Positions 10,583 to 22,870 are shown, counted from the first letter of the stretch. The stretch is 64,000 nucleotides of DNA from Nectonema munidae (GCA_030549495.1 JAUIRK010000875.1:647501-711500); one strand, 5' to 3'. Numbers and translations: made by a program. The notes: a model not told the origin generated them from the letters alone.

Positions 10583-12116
10583 TGTTATGTTTTAGTTATA
10601 GATATCGAAAGAAAATTTGAATCTATTAATGAAAATATCGTCAAGTACTTGCAAAATGTAAAAACCACAAATAACTTGAAATCACACACAGAAATGAGTT
10701 GAAAAATTTAAAAACAATAAGGATGTTATTGCAGTAAAGTCAGACAAAACTAATGAACTCGTAATTTTGAATTCTGATTTATATTACAAATCTATTGCTG
10801 ATACTTTAGGGAGTGACAAAACATATTTTAATTTTAGAAAATCATACAACATAAAACAATTGGAAAATAACTGTAACTCTTTCATTCGTGAGTTGAAAAT
10901 ACTGGGAGTAATAAACAATAGTCAAACTTTTAAATTAATAACCAGTCATTCTAAGCCCTGTTCAATTTATCTTCTTCCAAAAACACACAAAGAAACTACT
11001 GAGCTTCAGTTTAGAACAATTTGCAGTAGCATTGGATGTCCGACTGAAAAACTTTCTTGGATACTAGATAACTTACTACATGACTTAATACAATTCGTAC
11101 GAAGTTATATTTCTAACTCGTTCACTTTCAAAAACATTTTTATGAATCGCTTACCAATAAATCTTGAAGAATATGAATTGGTTAGCTTTGATATTATTAA
11201 TTAATATAACTCCATATGTATACAGGATGCCATTGACGTTACTCTTCAAAAGTTTTGCAAATTTAAGAAAAAATGGAAATGTAAAAGTTTGAGTTCTTGT
11301 TTAATCTTTGACATGCTTAATTTAATATTAAATAACAATGTTGGATTTTATGATAATCAATTCTATCCCCAAAAACTGGGTTTACCAATGGGTGGTAGAA
11401 TTTCCCCATTAGTAGCCATTCTTTATATAGACCATTTGGAAGAATCTTCTATATATTCGAAAATTGATGTTCCAATATGGTTCAGATATGTAGATGATTG
11501 CATTACATTATTTCACAAAAATGGAAATATTGAATCAGTTGTCAACTATTTGAATTCACTTGATAAAAATATAAAATTTACGTATGAAAAGAGTCACAAC
11601 AACCAACTTGCTTTTCTTGACATCCTTTTCAAGATGAAAAATAACATTATGTACAGCTCGGTCTTCCGAGAAGGTACAGATAAAAACATTACAATCAATT
11701 TTAAAGCCGCACATTCATTGAAATGCAAATCAAATTTAATTAAGAATGAATTGCATCGTGCAAAATCTATTTGTAATAACTACATGTTTGAATCGGAAGT
11801 TATCAATATAAAAAACAAATATATAGAAAATGATTTTCCTATTTTATTCATAAATAATACAATGAGTGAGTTTAAAGATAAAATGTTAATTCGCGAGCCA
11901 ATGGAAGACATACGATATTTGTTCTATAATAACAACAAAATCAAAAATCCTATGATTGTGAAAGTACCTTTTGTCAGTGAGAAAGTAAACAGGTTTATAA
12001 GGAAGGAATATGCAAAACATAAAATACCCGTTAGACTAATTATTACAAAAAGCAAAACAGTTTTAAACTATTTAAACCGAATACACACAGATGTGATGCT
12101 AAATGTAAAATTATAA
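10583..12116 (+). CDS. Penelope-like reverse transcriptase, broken
   Basis: The coding sequence resumes after the Helitron. It includes SIYLLPKTHK, RTICSSIGCPTEKLS, ELVSFDII with the motif A Asp, LGLPMGGRISPLVAILY, and the catalytic motif FRYVDDCITLF (YVDD). FLDILFKMKNN follows, as in Penelope enzymes. One stop (TAA at 11202) lies just after motif A; the same frame continues on the far side. A further frame change precedes the endonuclease. The enzyme would copy the element RNA at a chromosomal break. Confidence 0.87.
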
Positions 12117-12142
12117 AAAATAAAAATTGCAATATAAGGAAT

Positions 12143-12445
12143 GTGATTTATAAGATAGATTGTAATATATGTGGAGCTATTTTTATAGGTGAAACATATA
12201 GGCCAATTATATTTAGATTACGTGAAGATATAAGTGATATTAAAATTTTCAAAACTGACACCCCTTTAGGCTTACATTTTTACAGTCATCATAAAGAAAA
12301 AGTTTTCACAACTGAGAACATTGAACTTAGCACCTTATTAGTTCAGTGTAAAAATGACAACGAACGAATATTAAAAGAACAAATTTTAATTAAAGACAGA
12401 AACCCCATTATAAACCGACAATTTTCTTTAAGAGAACCATCTTAA
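12143..12445 (+). CDS. Penelope-like GIY-YIG endonuclease domain
   Basis: Encodes VIYKIDCNICGAIFIGETYR, the GIY-YIG core with the CxxC of the Penelope subtype, then RLREDISDIK (in place of the usual R..EH) and ERILKEQILIKDRNPIINR. It lies in a different frame from the reverse transcriptase, 26 bases after that frame stops. Endonuclease-bearing Penelope-like elements cut chromosomal DNA to prime reverse transcription. Confidence 0.83.
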   Translation: MIYKIDCNICGAIFIGETYRPIIFRLREDISDIKIFKTDTPLGLHFYSHHKEKVFTTENIELSTLLVQCKNDNERILKEQILIKDRNPIINRQFSLREPS

Positions 12446-12689
12446 AGACTTTTCATACATTTTCACCTTGATCATATATCTATAAACATTCACACTTGTT
12501 CTACCACACCCTCCCTATAGTTTCACGTAGTAGGAATAGGACTATTGCGATAGCTGCATCTCGTAAAAGGCGAGTAGATTTCTCATACATCATTTACTTG
12601 TTAATATGATAGACCAAATTCACACTAATTTATCAAGACATCTTCATTATAACACTGTAAATATATATACTATATATGTGATTACCCTA

Positions 12690-12965
12690 AAGTAATCTCT
12701 TTACCATCAGCACCAATAATCCCTCTCAACACTCAGAAAGCAAGACACTCCACGCTTTCATTTTACGTCATATAATATATCTGAAGAAGGTCATAGTGAC
12801 CGAAATATTATTGCTGGTATTTTGTTTTAAATAAAAGATTTACTCAATGTTTTCAATTTATTTCTTTAAATATAACCTTTAATATAATTAAAAAATGAGG
12901 AAAGAAAGTTTTTATTTTTGTAAAAATTGAATATAAAGATTTTTGGTTTAAATTAAATATTTACT
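12690..12965 (+). repeat. Penelope-like terminal repeat, right
   Basis: Inverted partner of 6601-6957, starting at AGTAATCTCTTTACCATCAG and ending near AAATTAAATATTTACTC. It lies downstream of the endonuclease frame. Confidence 0.82.
12781..12805 (+). ncRNA. Hammerhead-ribozyme-like core
   Basis: CTGAAGA, then a GGTCA-TAG-TGACC stem-loop, then GAAA, the order of the hammerhead catalytic core (CUGANGA, stem II, GAAA). One extra A sits before the stem. A clean stem III and cleavage triplet were not identified, so activity is doubtful. Hammerhead motifs are known in the terminal repeats of Penelope-like elements. Confidence 0.4.
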
Positions 12966-13639
12966 CAACGTTTTCAATTTATTTTCTTTACAACTTTTAT
13001 TTATGAAGTCTCAGCGCCATTTTATCTACAGTTAAATTTAAAGGTTTATACTTTTACCTTTTCGAAAAAAAATTCCGTCACTTTTTCTCATTTTTTGTAC
13101 AGTCATGTGCAAATTTAAGTAAAAATGAACTTGAAACAAATTTTTAGCACTTTTTTAAATTTATTTTACCCTTCAAACTAGGCCTATCTTAAATAGATCT
13201 TATTCTCTAAATTTTTTAGGCTCGCGTTTAATAATTAGACCGAAAAACTCAAACTTTATTTGAATGATTGGAACGAATACAATAAAAATAAAATAAAGCA
13301 GAAAATAAAAAACTCATAATGTATTATAGTTCTGATATATTTTTTATACTTAAACTAAGATAAAAAATGTTTTCTTATAAAAAAAATGAAGTTTTCAGTT
13401 TTTCTAAATAAATTTTGTCTTACAAAACAAGTAAAAATTTTAAAATATAAAAAAAATTGTACACCATTTTTCTTGAATAGTACCTTATGTCGGCAATGTT
13501 CCCACATGGGAATATGCATTTTTTGAGAAAAACAATGAAAAATGAGCATGAAATTTTTTTAATTTCTTAATTGATGTCAAAAAAGCTGAAAAACAAAATA
13601 TCACAAAAAAATTAATGATTTTCACCAAGTGCCACACAA
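12966..13639. other. AT-rich spacer, serpin intron 4
   Basis: No gene recognised. It may contain the missing 3' end of the adjacent hAT relic, but no matching terminal repeat was found. Confidence 0.35.
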
Positions 13640-14923
13640 AAGGTTAAACGTAAAAAATAACAGTTAAATAGGCAAGCTTTTGAAGCCATTGGTTGTCTGA
13701 AAGTTTTCTGGCAAATTCCATTGACTTCAACTTGTTATCTCGCATGAAAAATTCAGTAAGTTCTTTTTTCAGTGATTCGACCCTTGCTAATACATTTCCC
13801 CTCGACAACCAGCGAACTTCAGTTTGAAGCAGTAAATTTTCTTCGTTGCTTCCAAATTCCTGGCACAAGTGTGAAAAAATTCTTGTATTTAAAGGGCTAG
13901 GTTAGATTGAGTTCACCATGTGTACAACATCGTCAAGCACTGATTTTAAATCAGATGGGAGGGTTTTTGATGTCAACGCATATCGATGCAACATGCAATG
14001 AAGATGTTTTATTTCAGAAGTCACTTCCCCAAAACCTGAAAGATCGTCGAGCATTGCTGGTGCTCCGTCGGTTGTGATTGGACATACATTTCAATTTTTC
14101 CATCAAGTTGAATTGCAAAATTTTCGAAAGTAGAATCTTTTATTTCTGTAATTACCTGTTGCTTGACATCATCAGACATATCTGCTATTCGTCGATGAAC
14201 AGAATTCATCGAAAGTTTGAAAGAGATATTGATGAAACCTTCTCAGCAGAGTGACTTCCAATGAGACAACTTATTATGTCTTTACAACAAGGAACATTCA
14301 ATTTCTCTGCAATTTAATGGGGCTTTCCTTCTTGTGCTATTCTTGACACATGTAAGATGCAGGTAAGCCGGCTTCATAATGAAAACGTGTTTTTTAAAAC
14401 CTCTTCTTTTTGCTTGAAAAATTCAATATTTTTGCTGTTGAAATTAGGATGGCAACTATTTAAATGGCGTTTCAAAAAAGCAGGCTTCATGCACTCCGCT
14501 GATAAAACTTTGTGACATATTACACACTGAGTGAAATCGATGTTTTTTTATTGAGAAGTGTATGGCCAAATATCTCTCATCATATTGTCTTTTTTTCGGT
14601 ATTGAATTCATAAACAATTTAAAAAATCGAAAAATAACCTAAAAATCATTAAAAGATCAAATACATCAAAAAATCGAAAAAATGAATTCATATTATTTCT
14701 TAATCTTTAAAATCTTGAAAAATATTTTTACCAATCAAATCAATTTTTGATAATAAAAAAATAAATGTTTACAACCATTTTAAAATTTACTTAGACAAAA
14801 AAATCTAAAGTAATTTTTTGAACTAACTTTTTTAATCAATTTTTTAATTTAATTTTTTTGTAAGTTTTAAAAGCTCGCGTACCCCTGAAATATTTCTCGC
14901 GAACCCCAGTTTGAGAAACTCTG
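13640..14923 (-). mobile_element. hAT transposon relic, BED-finger type
   Basis: Minus-strand pieces follow the order of ZBED/SCAND3-like hAT transposases. A BED-type finger (CVICHKVLSAECMKPAFLKRH then LNSCHP) lies near 14430-14550. SVHRRIADMSDDVKQQV lies at about 14150-14206 and LLLQTEVRWLSRGNVLARVE at about 13780-13840. The 5' terminal repeat at 14898-14923, read on the minus strand, is CAGAGTTTCTCAAACTGGGG, a classic hAT end. The frame is broken several times, the C-terminal dimerisation region was not seen, and the second end was not found. Confidence 0.75.
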
Positions 14924-16861
14924 GTTTTGAGGGTTTGCAATAGCAAATGTGAAGAACTGCTTATTCCATGCTTTAATTCAATGACTATTTTATAGGCTTA
15001 ACTCCTGATTGGATCACCGCGGTGTGAATGTTGAATCGGTTGTTTAAATATGACACCTTCTTTTAAAATTATTGTAGCACAACTTTTGAATTTTTTAAAC
15101 TGACGACATCTCCAATGTTTTCTGTTATCGTTGAATGTTTTTCTAAAAAGGTATTCATGTCCATCGAGTATAAGAACATCTTTCCTTTACTTGATTTCGA
15201 AAACAGAGGCATAAAAATACGCAAAGAAGAAGTTTATGAAGTAGAGAAAATGCAAAATAGAAGAAATTATGAGAACTCTATAGCAATAAATGATGTAACT
15301 GAAACAAAATTAAATAAGATTATTCTAAAAAAAAGATGTTAAAGTAACTTAACTATTGTTCTAGTTCCGACTATTTCAGACTATTGTTTGTACTGATCTT
15401 TTTTAATCCTTTATATAACGTTGTGTTTTTTCTATAGCTCTGTAAGTATTCTAGCTTGGTTTCCTTCCAGACTCACTGATATCATCTTTTTTACTCCTCC
15501 ATATAACTTTAGATTTTTTCCTGCATTCCGTTTAATGCTCTGGCAGTTTAAATACTCATCTTAAATATATACCTGGTAAGATAGCCATTCTTCATAGAAA
15601 GGGAAGTGGGGCTAATCCCAGATGGCCCCTCTCCATCTGCCAGTGGGGGCAATTGTTTCTAACATGAAGAAAATTAGTCTATACAATCGCGTGTGAACAA
15701 TGTAGATGGCGTTAATTTTGTTGTTTTTTATAAGTTTTCATTTTCATATTTATTTTTTGTTGGTTTAATCAAGTAGTACACAAAAAATACATATTACTCT
15801 TAATATCGGTTAAGTATATTTTATTTTGACTAAATTAAGTCTTAAGATTTTGCTTGTCACAAAGAGAGCTTCTTCATCCTTCTAAGATTAAAAACACTAC
15901 TTCTCCATGCAATCCTTTTTTATCTTTAAGGTTCATTTATTAACTTCTGTTTTACATATTATAAGTAAGAGAATAATTTTTAATTCTAGATACATATTTT
16001 TGATATATATTTTCAAAAAGTAACTTTCAATTTTTATTTGGTAAACTAAATTTTCGTGTAACAAGAGAAAATCAGCTTATCAAATTGTCGAAAAAAGAAA
16101 TATTGGCTTTGTTTATATAAAAGCATAAAAAGTAAAATGGTACACTTTCAAAATTTAGTTTCAATGAAGTATATTTCAATTTCTGTATATAAGACAGGTA
16201 AACAGTATCAAAACATTGATTAAAGTTTTTTCTATTTTCTTGAAAAAAATTTGCCCCCATTAAAAATATCCTGGGATGGCCACTGGTTGTGATACACTTT
16301 CCTGTGATAATATAGGTTTATTTTTTTATGTTTTCAGATTACCCTTCTAACTTTAAGTTCTCTATAGATACATTAACATGATCACCTCAGAAAAAATAAG
16401 TAGCAAACGCACAAAAAAATTAGTCAGAATATACTTTTCGATACAGAACTTTGAAAGTACTTCTACATTTTCTCAGTCTTCTCTTTCAAAATCAAATTGT
16501 CGAAAATGCTTTACCTTAACCCAGTTTTTTGACATTCGCGGATTTATAAACGCCAAAAATCGCATCGTGGCCAACAAATGCATTTGGTTTTCGACGATGT
16601 TGAAATGCAAAGCTTGTAAATGGAAAAAGTAACCGAAAGGTTTTCGTTGTTAAAGTTTGGTCCTTACGTGGTTCGTGGTCAAAAACGAACCAAAACAACA
16701 AATTAAGCATCATTCATAGAATACAAAGTTGCGTACGAAATAGCTCTGTACTGCGAAATTTTCAAAATAATTCCCCCTTTCTATAAAATCTTCATAATTT
16801 TCTTGAACTACTTATTATTGCTGTTCCATACACGCAGCTTTTGACATTTTTAAATCTAACT
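14924..16861. other. Serpin intron 4, 5' part, no gene seen
   Basis: AT-rich sequence with short unsupported frames (15115-15342 + and 16378-16632 +) that resemble no family I know. A G/C-richer patch at about 15600-15660 is unexplained. Confidence 0.35.
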
Positions 16862-17153
16862 ACTTTACTGCTTAAAAAAGGGATGCGCTTTTATTGACTT
16901 TATCTTTTTCGTATACCTCATATATTTTAGATGCAATTGCGGAAAACAAACTAAGTAATGCTTGGTTGCGAAAAAAATTTTCAATGATTTTTTTTCCATG
17001 TTATGAATAAATTTACTGCATTCTTTTCTATTCTATTCTTTTCAATTGTGGACTTTTTTCATAACTTATTTTTATACCTTAAACTTCTTCTTAGTCCACG
17101 CACCAGACCCCCGTGCATTAACATTAGGCAAATTTCAATGAAAAATTACTTAC

Positions 17154-17454
17154 AAGAATACATTTTCCACTCCTAGCTCTTTCTGTATGAAATCCCTTTC
17201 CAAATTCGTCCGTATTATAAACTTTGGGAACAAGATATTCTTTACTTTTTCTTCACAAGTGTACTCCTCGATATCTTTGAAAAATTGGTCAAAAGTGTAG
17301 TTGTCTTTAGGCAAAATAATTAACATGTGATATGGACCATCGTGTGGAATAATAAATGTTTTAAAACGCGTGTTTTCGCAAAAAGATACGCGTAGTTTTG
17401 CTTCCATCATCTCAACCAATTTATTGACGCCTTCCTTCGTTGTAAAATTTACAA
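17154..17454 (-). CDS. Serpin exon 4, left copy
   Basis: Encodes VNKLVEMMEAKLRV, then FIIPHDGPYHMLIILPKDNY and LFPKFIIRTNLERDFIQKEL ending GVENVF, the serpin stretch from strands 3A/3C to the LG-v-x-x-v-F motif. The donor is CTTGTAAGT in phase 2. After the TTTTAG acceptor the exon begins TTGTAAATTTTACAACG and needs one carried base, while exon 3 supplies two, so the exon is out of frame as spliced. The right copy has about 11 more bases at this point. FQ-rich segment FFKDIEEYTCEEKVKN differs strongly from the right copy. Confidence 0.8.
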
Positions 17455-17699
17455 CTAAAACATTAAAGTATTTTTTAACTAAAACATAACATATAATTCC
17501 ATCTTAGTTATGGTAAAAAAATGGCGACTTTAATAAATCAATGCACACACAACACGGCCCTACTCTAATAGTAAGGATAAACAAAAAGAGTAAAGTTTCA
17601 AATAAATTTATTTAAATAAACGAATTTTCGACTCAACGAGACTTTATCAAGTTGAAGTACTAAATGTAGAAGATGTAAATGCTTTGAAGGAAAAGGAGC

Positions 17700-17950
17700 G
17701 CATACATCTGTATTTGATCTACCTCTACTTTCAAGATACTTTGCAAACTTTCAAAAACGAAGCTTTACAAAGAAAAGTTAGAAGAAATTTAAAATTTTAT
17801 CAATCTATATGTCGTAATTAGATTGCTGATAAAAGAACTCTATATTTCTTAAAAAACTTGTTTTTTTTTTAAATTTCCTCCTTGCACATCGTTTGAAAAT
17901 AAGAATTCTTTATTCTAGCTAGCATTTTTTTCTATAAAGTAAACAGAATA
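17700..17950. repeat. Intron segment with a second copy at 24180-24444
   Basis: About 250 bp of serpin intron 3, for example CAATCTATATGTCGTAATTA and TTCTTTATTCTAGCTAGCAT. It is repeated in the same orientation in serpin intron 2, and inverted in the right arm at about 62990-63260. Confidence 0.85.
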
Positions 17951-18244
17951 ATAACAGTAGATTTTATCTTTAAAAGAATAATATGGAAAAATAGTGTTAT
18001 GAATTGCATTAAAAATAAGGACAAATTATATGCCGATGAATTTACAATCGTCAAATTGAACAAAATTGTAAAAAATGGATATCATTTAATAAAAAATTAA
18101 CAAAATTTAAGCTATAATGGAGATTATATGGTCACTTTAAATTTAGATGACAGTCAAGAGTAGTTACCTAATTCAAAAGTGCCTTTGATGGTTAGAAAAT
18201 GTTTGCTATTTGAACATATGTAAAGATTTTCAAATTAAAAAAAC

Positions 18245-18554
18245 CTGAAAGGGATCATCCAGTTTTCTTCAAAGTATATTGCATTAACTAAAATTATTTT
18301 TTTCCCATCGATGTATTCTTCATTTGTTAATTCGCTTATCTCTCCATTTGTTTTTCCTTTGGCCCATTGGTTTATTTCTTCTGATGCACCTTTAGGATCA
18401 TCTTTAAATGCAAGGCTTTTAACTTCCACATTGTGTTTCGCCGTCACGTTGTTAATGAAAGCTCGTAATGAAGGACTGCTTTTATCGTGAAAAAGGCCAG
18501 TGACTATGTTAAGGATGCCATTCTTTGGATTGGACATTTTAAAAGATCTTTCAC
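18245..18554 (-). CDS. Serpin exon 3, left copy
   Basis: Acceptor ATATTTAAG, then GERSFKMSNPKNGILNIVTG, VTAKHNVEVKSLAFKDD, ASEEINQWAKGKTNGEISEL and ILVNAIYFEENWMIPF, ending at donor CCTTTCAG/GTTTTT in phase 2. EINQWAKGKTNGEI and LVNAIYF are hallmark serpin motifs (helix F, strand 3A). The Gly codon is shared with exon 2 in phase 1. The frame is open and about 88 percent identical to the right copy by eye. Confidence 0.92.
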
Positions 18555-20039
18555 CTTAAATATTTTAATTTAATCAAATTATGCATCTGTAAAAGGTGTA
18601 ACAGCACACATCCTTCCCCCATCTAATCAAGAGTGAATCATGTAGAGGTACATTTAAGGTTTTCATCGAGATGGCAGAATTGCGCCCCTTGTATTGAACT
18701 ATGAGGAAAGTGGGGTTGATGCGAGATCGAACACAAGACCTTGAGTTATCGAAACCCAGTATCTAACTAAAACTTACCCGCGCCCCTGCTATTCAAACAT
18801 CAATTAATCAAAACAAAACTTCTATGTATTTATAAAATTTTGAATAATTTAACCCTAGATAATTTAAAACATAAGGTCTATATTTTATATATACTGTCTT
18901 GAAAATTTATATTTTTATACAGTTTCAAGCCCATAACAATTAAAGGTCTCTAATTTTATTTATAAAACTCACTACTTAATTGATAATCGTCAATTCTCCG
19001 TAAAAGATAATCGTAATTCTCCGCTCGGGATAAAATTCTCCGTAAAATATCCTTCAAATTAAAAATATTTTTTATAATAAATCGACCATACTTTTTTCAT
19101 TTCAGTACTGCATTTTGGCCAATACAGTTTAAGAAAATATAAAAATGTCACTTTAATTAGTGATGTATGACAGAAAATCAGTTTTTCAAAAAAAACATTT
19201 GTCAATTTAATATGAGGTTATTTGCTTTATTCCATTAAATTTGAAAGAACTAAGGCCTTTGAACTTGAAAATGTTATATACCTTGATCAAAATTCTGTTT
19301 AAAATCTTTTAATATTCTGAGTTCCAATTTGAATTTGCTTAGTGCAATTTGAATTTGAAAGGTATAGTATTTTTATTATAATAATAATAATTAATTGTCT
19401 TATATGCAAAATATTGCTAAGATTTTTCAAATTTATAAGAAGGAAGCCTTGAAATTTTTATGTTTCTATGCATTTTCACGTTCAAATTGGCAAAGCTAAT
19501 TTAAATTAATGAAATAAAGCAAAGACTGGGAATATTCTGTAGGAAAAAAAGTTCTAAATCCAATCTAAGAGTTTGAAATCAAATAGTTTTCAAACAAATA
19601 ATTGGAAATATGGATATATATATATATAGTAGAGTTTACCAAAAAAAATTCATTTAACTTATTTTGCAGACCCTTCTATTTTGTTCCTATTTTTCTCAGA
19701 TATTAATAAGTTTTTATAAATATTTTTAATGTTACATTATATAACTATGCTCAATTCATTGGTGATGTTCATTTTTTTATCGAAATCAATCAAACCTGTT
19801 AAAAAATTGATTTATATTAATATGATATTTATTTACAAATGAAAGTTTACGCATGAGAAAAGTATGACAAAAACAACTGAACCAAATTATCGAAACAGTA
19901 TGAAAATAATGTAGGTAATTTTGTGAAGATCCAAAAGCCAGGAGGCCGCAGTTAGGATTCAACACAGACTTTCAAGGATAGGGTAGAAAAATGAAGCATC
20001 GAGGACACGAGTTCAAAGCATTGCTCACGGAAACAAAGT
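18555..20039. other. Serpin intron 2, proximal part
   Basis: AT-rich intron sequence partly shared with the right arm near the exon. From about 19640 to 19860 it contains a copy of dispersed repeat R2 (TATGCTCAATTCATTGGTGATG). Confidence 0.4.
19740..19830. repeat. Dispersed repeat R2, copy 1
   Basis: ACTATGCTCAATTCATTGGT, then GATGTTCATTTTTTTATCGA and AATCAATCAAACCTGTTAAA. Related copies lie at about 22800-22870 and 52425-52640. The LINE at 20040-22767 lies between copies 1 and 2. Confidence 0.5.
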
Positions 20040-22767
20040 GGAATATTGTTGTAGAGTCAAATAATAAAATTAGGAAGTAGAGCAGACATAGCAGTTTCTG
20101 TCACAATAGGTATAATGGCTATAGGAAGAAATGAAAAAATTTTTCCAAATTTTTTTGAAGGTTTTCACAGATAAACTGGGGTCTTGAAAGAGAAAAGGAA
20201 ATTGTTTGTGAAGTAAATTTGTTTTGTATCTGACTGACACAGTAGAAGTTGAGAGTCGGAAAAACACAGGCAAAGGATCGTGTGCTTTTCGGGTTTCGTG
20301 CTTTATATTATCATTATATTGTAGAAATTTGCTGAAGAGTCCATGTGGTCTGTTATTGATGTTTTTATGCAAAAAGCAAGCAACTTTAAGATTGAAGAGA
20401 TCATTCAGTTTGAGTAGATAGTGAATTTTGAAGACAGGTTCTGTGTGTGAGTTGTATTTGAGATTGAAAACATTTCTGAGAGCACGCTTTTGTAAAATCT
20501 CAATACGATTTTTACCGCTTGGGTACCAGTTTATGAGGCTATACTGAATGTGTGGCAAGAACAGAGTTTTGTAAAGAAGGAGCTTGATATTCGTAGGAAA
20601 GATATGTTTTGTGCGATGAAAAACTCCAATAACTTGGCTCAATTTATTTGAAACCATATTAACATGATGGGAAAAGCTTAGCTTATTGTCAAGCACAAGC
20701 CCAAGTAGATTAAACTTATTGACTATGTTGAAACGTGCTTTGGATAGAAAGTCTTCATTTACACTGTCTTTCATGGATACAACCATTGCTTTAGATTTTA
20801 CATAGTTAATTTTCAAATCATTATTCGTGCACCAAGCATAAAATAGGTTTAGATTATATAAAAACATGTTAATATTGATACAATTATCTTTTTTAATACA
20901 GGAAAGTGGGAAATAGCCACAGAAGTCATCAGCATAGAGAACAAAGGAAAATATACTTGATACATCAAAAATATCATTTACATAGAGACTAAACAATAGG
21001 GGAGATAAAACAGAGCCCTGTGGTACACCTGATCTGATAGGAGTGAAAGACGAAAGAGAATTATTCACCGATACACACTGTTTGCGAGCAGAAAGATATG
21101 AACAGAGGAGTGAAAGAGAGTTTTTACTGATCCTAGACTTAGAAAGTTTTTGGATCAACAGTGAGTGGTTGACTGAATCAAAGGCCTTACCATGTCTTCT
21201 TTTTTTTCTAAAGAGGAAACGAGTTCTTCAATGAGGAAAGAGTGCAAAATTTCTGTTGAATAGTCCTTCCTGAAACCGAATTGATGCTTATGAACAAGTT
21301 TATTTTGCAATATATGACCTTCAAGCTGAGTGAGAATAACTCTTTCAAAAACTTTGGAAAGTGCAGGCACCAACGAAATAGGTCGGTAGTTATCTACATC
21401 TCTCCGATCTTCTTTTTTCCAGAGAAGGATTACTTTATGTGTTTTGAGAATAGAAGGGAATATGCAATGTCTAAAAGCCGAGTTGATAGCCATAGCTAAA
21501 AACTCAGAGACAGCCGTACCAATTAGCTTAATATGATAAGTCGATATGCCATATATATCACATGAATGACTGCTTTTTATTTTGTTTATTTCATTCAAAA
21601 CACCTACGCTATCAACATTAATGAAAGAAAAAGAGCCATCATCATAGGCATAAGAAGATTCATGTGTAAAATTGTTTGGAACATTCGAGCAAGCACGAGA
21701 GAAATAAGCATTAAGCTTTTCAGCAACTAAATAGTCGTTATCTATGAGCGTATCTCCTTCTCTCAAAGAAATACTTCTAGTTTGAGGGTTTTTCAGTGTT
21801 TTATTGACTATTGACCAAGTCTCCTGAATTGAACTATGTTTAGTAAAAAGATTGCCATAGTATGATTCTTTTAGGAGACGAACTTTGTACTTAATTAAAT
21901 TTCTCAAAGAAATATATTTGCTAGTACATCGTAATTGTAAACTTCTCTCACTGCATTTGTATATCTTCATTTTTTTAAACATAGTATCTCTTGCTTTGAT
22001 GAGATTGATAACTTCAAAGGAAATCCAAGGTTTCATTCTAATTTTGTATCTGTTAATTATCTTATGATCTATTCTAGTTGACGCTTCAACAGGACTTAAT
22101 AACGTGTGTTAAAGATGAAAAAGGTTTATCAGGGTTATCAAATGACTCAGAGGTTTTCAAAGAATTTATGGCTTCAGAAGCAACTCTGATGAAAAGCTTT
22201 TCATCAAAAAAAGTCTTCTTCAACACCGATTTACTTAATTTTTTTCCCAAATTAATCGATACTAAAAGGGGAATGTGATCTGAAAAAAAAAGAATGGCAA
22301 TTCAAAGCAAAAAACTCATTGTAGCTTTGATTGATGAAAATGTTGTCAATAAGTGTATTCGAATGAGGCCTAGTAGGTAATGTAATAACAGGCTTCAAAA
22401 AACTGGATAGAATGAGATTATAAAAAAAATTTACAGTAGTGCTATATTCTAATTCGAAAAGGTTTATATTGAAATCACCGCAGAGAATATTGATACAGTC
22501 GTTGTTTATCTTGGAAAGAAGTTTAGAAAAAAATTCAAAAAAGCATTAAATGTCGCTTTGTTTAGTAGAAGGAAGCCTATAAAAATTGTGAACCAGGACT
22601 CTTTCATTTTTGTTTATTTTCAGAAGTATACAACAATACTCAAATACATTTGGCACAACTTTAGTGTCATAAAGAGAGAATGCACAACTTTGCTCTACAT
22701 AAAAAGCTAATCCCCCATGTAAAGATATATCACTTTTTAGAAATTTTTTAGAAATTTGACAGCTCAT
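20040..22767 (-). mobile_element. LINE (CR1/Jockey-like), 5' truncated
   Basis: On the minus strand an APE-type endonuclease is followed by a reverse transcriptase. Endonuclease pieces are HGGLAFYVEQSCAFSLYDTK, CGDFNINLFELEYS, NTLIDNIF and SDHIPLLVSI at about 22240-22767. The N-terminal part of the endonuclease is missing, and repeat R2 abuts the 5' side. The clade cannot be settled by eye. It lies in serpin intron 2, same strand as the serpin, and has no counterpart in the right arm. Confidence 0.88.
20070..22036 (-). CDS. LINE reverse transcriptase, broken
   Basis: PWISFEVINLIKARDTMF leads into VDNYRPISLVPALSKVFERV, HQFGFRKDYSTEILHSFLIE, then GKAFDSVNHSLLIQKLS. SGVPQGSVLSPLLFSLYVND and FVLYADDF (motif C, YADD) follow. 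A deletion with frame change at about 21155-21200 removes the residues before AFDSVNH, including the motif A Asp that binds metal, so this copy cannot polymerise. The C-terminal third (ending YCDRNCYVCSTS) keeps a CR1/Jockey-like pattern (INWYPSGKNRIEILQKRALR). Confidence 0.88.
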
Positions 22768-22799
22768 CTCAAAAATGAACTTTTTATCTAAATAATTAT

Positions 22800-22870
22800 A
22801 TAAAGTTTTTTACACATATATACCAATTTTCAAGTATGCTGAATTCAGTGGTGATATTTATTTTTTATGT
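22800..22870. repeat. Dispersed repeat R2, copy 2
   Basis: TTTTTACACATATATACCAA, then TTTTCAAGTATGCTGAATTC and AGTGGTGATATTTATTTTTT. Closest to the copies at 52425-52640. Confidence 0.55.

Larger units (their letters stand above)
6601..12965 (+). mobile_element. Penelope-like element, split by a Helitron
   Basis: A retroelement with a Penelope-type reverse transcriptase followed by a GIY-YIG endonuclease domain, flanked by inverted copies of one sequence: 6601-6957 and about 12690-12965 (for example TACCAGCAAAATATT against AATATTATTGCTGGTA). Such inverted partial terminal repeats are known in Penelope-like elements. The left repeat has an extra T-rich stretch at about 6720-6795. A Helitron interrupts the N-terminal coding part at 7190/10583. 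Its coding region carries at least one stop and one frameshift besides the Helitron, so it looks dead. It lies in serpin intron 4, in sense opposite to the serpin. Confidence 0.88.

Noticed and set aside
6601-12965. LTR retrotransposon
   Set aside because: The flanking repeats are inverted, and the enzyme is a Penelope-type RT with a GIY-YIG endonuclease; there is no gag, protease or integrase.
13195-13230. Second terminal repeat of the hAT relic at 13640-14923
   Set aside because: Only GGCTCGCGTTTAA resembles the inner part of the known end; the CAG...TCTCAAA terminus is absent.
15600-15660. G/C-rich patch as a possible RNA gene
   Set aside because: No cloverleaf or other stable fold with conserved boxes could be drawn; left unassigned.
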